A stretch of 6,676 nt of DNA from NCBI GenBank assembly GCA_937858775.1, contig CALLYX010000037.1, forward strand, positions 1 through 6,676, read 5' to 3'. This stretch comes from an uncultured bacterium. Lineage in GTDB: Bacteria; Auribacterota; Tritonobacteria; UBA1439. Of this stretch, positions 5,585 to 6,676 are shown one piece after another (position 1 is the stretch's first letter; each line of letters begins with the position of its first letter). The notes below the pieces were generated by a model. That model did not search any database. It was not told the origin of the DNA and was given only the letters and a program-made list of their open reading frames with translations. A program made the translations under genes and the position numbers.

Positions 5585-6676
5585 ATGCTGGCTGCGGGCA
5601 AGCTCGAAAATCCACTTCTCCGCACGGCGCTCATCCTGGTCGCCGCGCTCGCCTTCTCCCCCATCCCATCCGCGCAGGGACAGCCCACGGAGACGCCCGT
5701 ACCGACGGTGACGGCGACGCCGTGGCCGACGGAGACGCCTGATCTCGGGGTCGGCTCGATCGACGTCTACACCACGCCGGTGCCCGGGGCGTCGATCTCG
5801 CTGGATTACGCGGACACGGGCCAGACGACCAACTCGACGCTGGAGCAGGTGCAGGCCGGGACGCACCAGCTCTCCGTGTCGCTGGGCGGGTACCCGGTGC
5901 AGGCGCCGCAGAGCGTGCTGGTGACGGGGAGCGCCTCGACGGAGGCCGTGTTCCTCCTGACGGGGGAGACGGGGACGATCGAGGTGAAGGCGGCGCCCGA
6001 GGCGAGCGCGGCGATATACCTGGACTACGCGGACACGGGCCTCCTGACGGACGACATTGTTACGGACGTCGGGGTGGGGACGCACTACGTGACGGTGCGG
6101 AAGGGCGGGACGATCCCGCCGGGGGTGATCGAGGCGCTGGTGACCGCGGGCGCCACGACGACCGTGGAGTTCGAGCTCTGGAGCGCTACCGACGCCTGTC
6201 CGATCACCGTGCAGTCCGTGCCGGCGGGGGCGGATATCTATCTGGACTATCTCCCCACGGGCCTCCTGACGGACGACACGGTGGCGGACGTGGGATACGG
6301 GACGCACGAGGTGACCGTGCGGCTGGCGGGGTATCTCAGCCCGCCGCCCCGGACGGTGGAGTTGTCGGCCGGGACGTGCGCGACGACGATCGGGTTCACC
6401 CTGGTGGCGGCAACGCCGACGGATACGCCCACCGAGACCCCGACCCCGACAGTGACCGAGACGCCGGGAGGGCCGACAAGAACCCCCACCCCCACCCCGA
6501 CGCCGACTGAGACGCCCACCGATACCCCGACGCCGACGGCGACCGAGACGCCCACGGAGACGCCCGTACCGACGGTGACGGCGACGCCGTGGCCGACGGA
6601 GACGCCTGATCTCGGGGTCGGCTCGATCGACGTCTACACCACGCCGGTGCCCGGGGCGTCGATCTCGCTGGATTAC
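5585..6676 (+). CDS. Secreted multi-PEGA-domain protein with Thr/Pro linkers (C-terminus cut by window edge)
   Basis: 364 residues are visible and the frame is open at the edge. Residues 1-32 form a signal peptide: basic n-region (K6, R13), hydrophobic core TALILVAALAF, and a small-residue site around PSAQG. A short Thr/Pro linker (33-52) precedes three PEGA domains at about 57-128, 130-198 and 205-273. Each shows the family pattern of an I-x-V strand, P-x-(G/A)-A turn, (S/Y)LDY, a TG turn, G-T-H, and a final (V)FxL strand. PEGA domains are small beta-sandwich modules usually found in surface or envelope proteins. The usual 'LDG' is 'LDY' in all three. Cys205 and Cys265 bracket domain three and could form a disulfide. 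A Thr/Pro-rich linker (277-341) follows, then a fourth PEGA begins at about 346, identical to the first as far as it goes. Domains two and three share a 23-bp exact DNA match (6034-6056, 6256-6278), offset 222 bp, a sign of recent in-frame duplication. Ligand and anchoring mode are unknown. Confidence 0.9.
   Translation, partial: MLAAGKLENPLLRTALILVAALAFSPIPSAQGQPTETPVPTVTATPWPTETPDLGVGSIDVYTTPVPGASISLDYADTGQTTNSTLEQVQAGTHQLSVSLGGYPVQAPQSVLVTGSASTEAVFLLTGETGTIEVKAAPEASAAIYLDYADTGLLTDDIVTDVGVGTHYVTVRKGGTIPPGVIEALVTAGATTTVEFELWSATDACPITVQSVPAGADIYLDYLPTGLLTDDTVADVGYGTHEVTVRLAGYLSPPPRTVELSAGTCATTIGFTLVAATPTDTPTETPTPTVTETPGGPTRTPTPTPTPTETPTDTPTPTATETPTETPVPTVTATPWPTETPDLGVGSIDVYTTPVPGASISLDY
5683..5809 (+). 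repeat. 127-bp direct repeat, first copy
   Basis: Identical base for base to 6550-6676. It encodes the end of the first Thr/Pro linker and the start of PEGA domain one. The identity breaks immediately upstream (A at 5682 against C at 6549). The offset between copies is 867 bp, or 289 codons, so the reading frame is kept. Confidence 0.95.
6413..6607 (+). repeat. Thr/Pro-rich linker-coding microrepeat
   Basis: About 65 codons alternating Thr, Pro and acidic residues (TPTDTPTETPTPTVTETP and similar), built on ACxCCx-type hexamers. It links PEGA domain three to the fourth. Such linkers are expected to be extended and possibly glycosylated when exported. The sequence is prone to slippage and to assembly error. 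The Val/Gly-rich minus-strand frame over it is a by-product of this composition. Confidence 0.85.
6550..6676 (+). repeat. 127-bp direct repeat, second copy, ending exactly at the window end
   Basis: Exact copy of 5683-5809 that stops at the last base of the window. Its position and length fit a contig that ends on a shared assembly k-mer within a tandem repeat whose unit is about 867 bp. Confidence 0.95.

Noticed and set aside
5380..5742. Small plus-strand frame in the alr/PEGA intergenic region
   Set aside because: No ribosome site, no motif, runs out of frame into the PEGA gene, and its composition is that of random GC-rich sequence.
5297..6307. Minus-strand frame of about 336 codons opposite the PEGA gene
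   Set aside because: Arg/His-rich shadow of the PEGA coding frame, overlapping the alr start and promoter.
6247..6555. Val/Gly-repeat minus-strand frame
   Set aside because: Simple complement of the Thr/Pro linker codons, not an independent gene.
5683..6676. CRISPR-like or mobile-element reading of the repeats
   Set aside because: The repeats are in-frame coding repeats of a PEGA protein. There are no regular short spacers, no terminal inverted repeats and no transposase.

Overview
This is a GC-rich bacterial window that reads like one metagenomic contig. It carries conserved housekeeping genes on the minus strand and one surface-type repeat protein on the plus strand. Nothing in it fixes the taxon. 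The Thr-Pro 'TPTPTET' linkers joining PEGA domains are a style I associate with GC-rich candidate phyla around the PVC group (Omnitrophota/Auribacterota-like). The Cys-rich, lamin-tail-like segment at the left edge looks more like myxobacterial or deltaproteobacterial secreted proteins. Both assignments are impressions, not proof.

Layout from left to right. Positions 1-1073 (minus) hold one uninterrupted reading frame. It starts as a complete CvpA-family membrane protein, and after a GC-rich inverted repeat at 511-533 it becomes a Cys-rich extracellular-type segment ending in the start of a lamin-tail-like motif at the window edge. It has a near-consensus sigma70 promoter at 1112-1140. Positions 1074-1332 hold that promoter and otherwise no gene I can support. 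Positions 1333-2076 (minus) are rsmE, 2158-3309 (minus) dnaJ and 3355-4050 (minus) grpE. These three are closely spaced and probably form one transcription unit, read from a second near-consensus promoter at 4131-4159. A hairpin lies in the grpE leader. No CIRCE-type operator is seen, and dnaK is absent between grpE and dnaJ. Positions 4203-5330 (minus) are alr, with its own -10 box at 5360-5365.

Positions 5331-5584 are a divergent intergenic region. Its right part (about 5485-5570) is conspicuously AT-rich for this genome. From 5585 to the right edge (plus) runs an incomplete secreted protein: signal peptide, short Thr/Pro linker, three PEGA domains, long Thr/Pro linker, then the start of a fourth PEGA domain.

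Functionally, grpE and dnaJ supply the co-chaperones of Hsp70, rsmE modifies 16S rRNA, alr makes D-alanine for peptidoglycan, and the PEGA protein is probably exported to the envelope. The two things most worth a second look are both at the edges. The last 127 bases exactly repeat bases 5683-5809 in frame (period 867 bp), so the contig appears to stop inside an unresolved tandem repeat. At the left, the CvpA/Cys-rich fusion has a palindrome at its seam and may be a chimera or a recombination joint.
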